Assembly (NCBI GenBank): GCA_033239005.1
Contig: BSQZ01000005.1
Coordinates: 12,555,001 to 12,619,000, forward strand
Direction of reading: 5' to 3'
From: Lamellibrachia satsuma
Taxonomy: Eukaryota; Annelida; Polychaeta; Sabellida; Siboglinidae
Length of the DNA stretch: 64,000 nucleotides
Shown here: in pieces, positions 62,959 to 64,000 of the stretch
How positions within the stretch are numbered: the first letter of the stretch is position 1
Layout: each line of letters begins with the position of its first letter
Position numbers and translations under genes: made by a program
The notes under the pieces: generated by a model
The model's input: only the letters and a program-made list of their open reading frames with translations
Told to the model about the DNA's origin: nothing
Database searches by the model: none

Positions 62959-63390
62959 GTAGGTCGCACTATTACCGTACAGAAACCATTGATATCAACT
63001 TATCGTAACAGACACTGTAAAACACACCTACTAAGTCTCTCCTTTCTGTCGGGAGACTCCAGCCTCTAGTTCCCATCTCCCATTTTGTTAATACCTTCCA
63101 TTTTCGCTATTGTCCTTTGACTCTACGTTGACTTTTAGTCACAATACCTTTATCACTTTTTTCAAACGTGATGATGCTATTTCATATTCTAATAGTTATG
63201 GTTGGATGAAATGATTCGCATGATCTTTTTTGAAGAAAGTTAAGTTACCTGTTTTGTTAGTTTGTTTCTCATCAGGATTACGAGATAAGTTCAATAAACA
63301 ATGTTGGTTTGGTTTCTTACTACTGCTTGCAAAAAAACTATGTTACCATAAACAAAACAATACATAGCTAGCTTAATGCTGACTTGTGCA
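62959..63390 (+). other. Intron 1 of globin C, unique part
   Basis: Follows donor GTAGGT. I searched it for the exon 2 start (a CTG TTC-like B/C corner) and saw none. Confidence 0.6.
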
Positions 63391-63394
63391 TCCA

Positions 63395-64000
63395 AAGGCA
63401 AGTGGACAAGGAAGCCATTGGCTTATCGAGAGTCCAACATAGATTTGGTTTACTCCTGACATAGTCATACAAACTCTTGCTGTCATTTTGCATATAACAT
63501 GCTAATTTTTGCTCATAGCTTCTTTTAGATTGTCTAATTTCAGTCGTAGCTGCTTTAAGTGCCTCTTTGTAATTTGCGTAGTCTTCATCCTTTCTGGTAT
63601 GACTACAACACTTTCACATAGTTTGTTTGTACATTGTTTTTCTAATAGCTTCTTTTGAAAAGAATTTCTTTTTAGACCGTTTTCTTTGTTTTTTTGAAAA
63701 ATTTATCAATGATACTCTCAATTTCATATTTTAGAATGTTCCATCATTCAATATTGCTGTCTTATTCCTCAGCATGTTATTCCAATCTAGCTTTGCTAAG
63801 TATTTTCTCATATCTTTATATTTACCTTTGTGAAAGTTTCTCCTGTATTTGTTTTATTTTTACCTTCTGATTTTACTTTGATGTAAACATGTATTTGATT
63901 ATGATCACTGCTACTCAGTACTTCATATATTTTGACATTATCCACTGTTTCGTTTTATGAAGACAAAACTATATCTAATACATTCTCTCCCCTGGTTGAT
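63395..64000 (-). mobile_element. CR1-like LINE relic with internal deletion
   Basis: On the - strand the region coming from beyond 64000 encodes the endonuclease-RT linker: KKFFSKEAIRKTM, NYKEALKAATTEIRQSKRSY and NDSKSLYDYV. It then jumps at about 63445 directly to the family's 3' motif (CTCGATAAGCCAATGGCTTC), so the whole reverse transcriptase is missing. A few stops occur. It lies antisense in intron 1 of globin C. Confidence 0.75.

Overview
The window is a piece of an animal genome, most likely a segmented worm (annelid or close relative). The strongest clue is three genes for secreted, extracellular haemoglobin chains. Each has a signal peptide and the Cys pair that closes the annelid intrachain disulfide; the two complete genes also show the two classical globin introns (phase 2 after helix B, phase 0 in helix G). 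Spliced genes, LINE, SINE and hAT relics and a very high load of micro- and minisatellites all fit an invertebrate nuclear genome. Nothing bacterial or viral was recognised.

Layout. 1-7.5 kb, + strand: a 33-bp minisatellite, then exons of a multi-pass membrane protein (2326-3220, perhaps 4044-4087), a tRNA-derived SINE with intact target-site duplication, and four exons of an ankyrin-repeat/SOCS-box protein (4884-7526). The reading phases of all seven exons agree, so the two parts may be one gene of about 571 codons. 8.9-11.7 kb, - strand: complete globin gene A. 11.8-15.8 kb: mostly non-coding, with a LINE relic and minisatellites. 15.8-31.4 kb: one uninterrupted 33-bp satellite array of about 470 units. 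31.5-42 kb: a palindrome, a MITE, a huge compound microsatellite (AT/GGGC/GT/AT), LINE relics, and a decayed ZMYM1-like hAT transposase with an OTU-like fragment beside it. 42.4-46.3 kb, - strand: complete globin gene B. 46.4-62 kb: microsatellites, LINE fragments, inverted repeats and several minisatellites, without a convincing host gene. 62.3-64 kb, + strand: promoter, 5' UTR exon and first coding exon of globin gene C, whose remaining exons lie beyond the window.

How the genes fit together. A, B and C form a dispersed globin cluster (A and B on the - strand, C on the + strand) split by the satellite. All three have a 3' splice-site-like AG exactly four bases before the ATG, pointing to a shared 5' UTR intron. 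A and B each carry a tandem duplication across a splice junction of intron 1: the donor in A, the acceptor in B. Globin A has a Cys eleven residues after the distal His, the position linked to sulfide binding in some annelid haemoglobins, where B has Gly. The ankyrin/SOCS protein has a BC box and an LPLP Cul5 motif and should be a substrate receptor of a Cullin-5 ubiquitin ligase.

Coordinates come from reading by eye; exon borders rest on splice consensus, phase and protein family match, with no transcript evidence. Repeat borders are good to a few bases at best.
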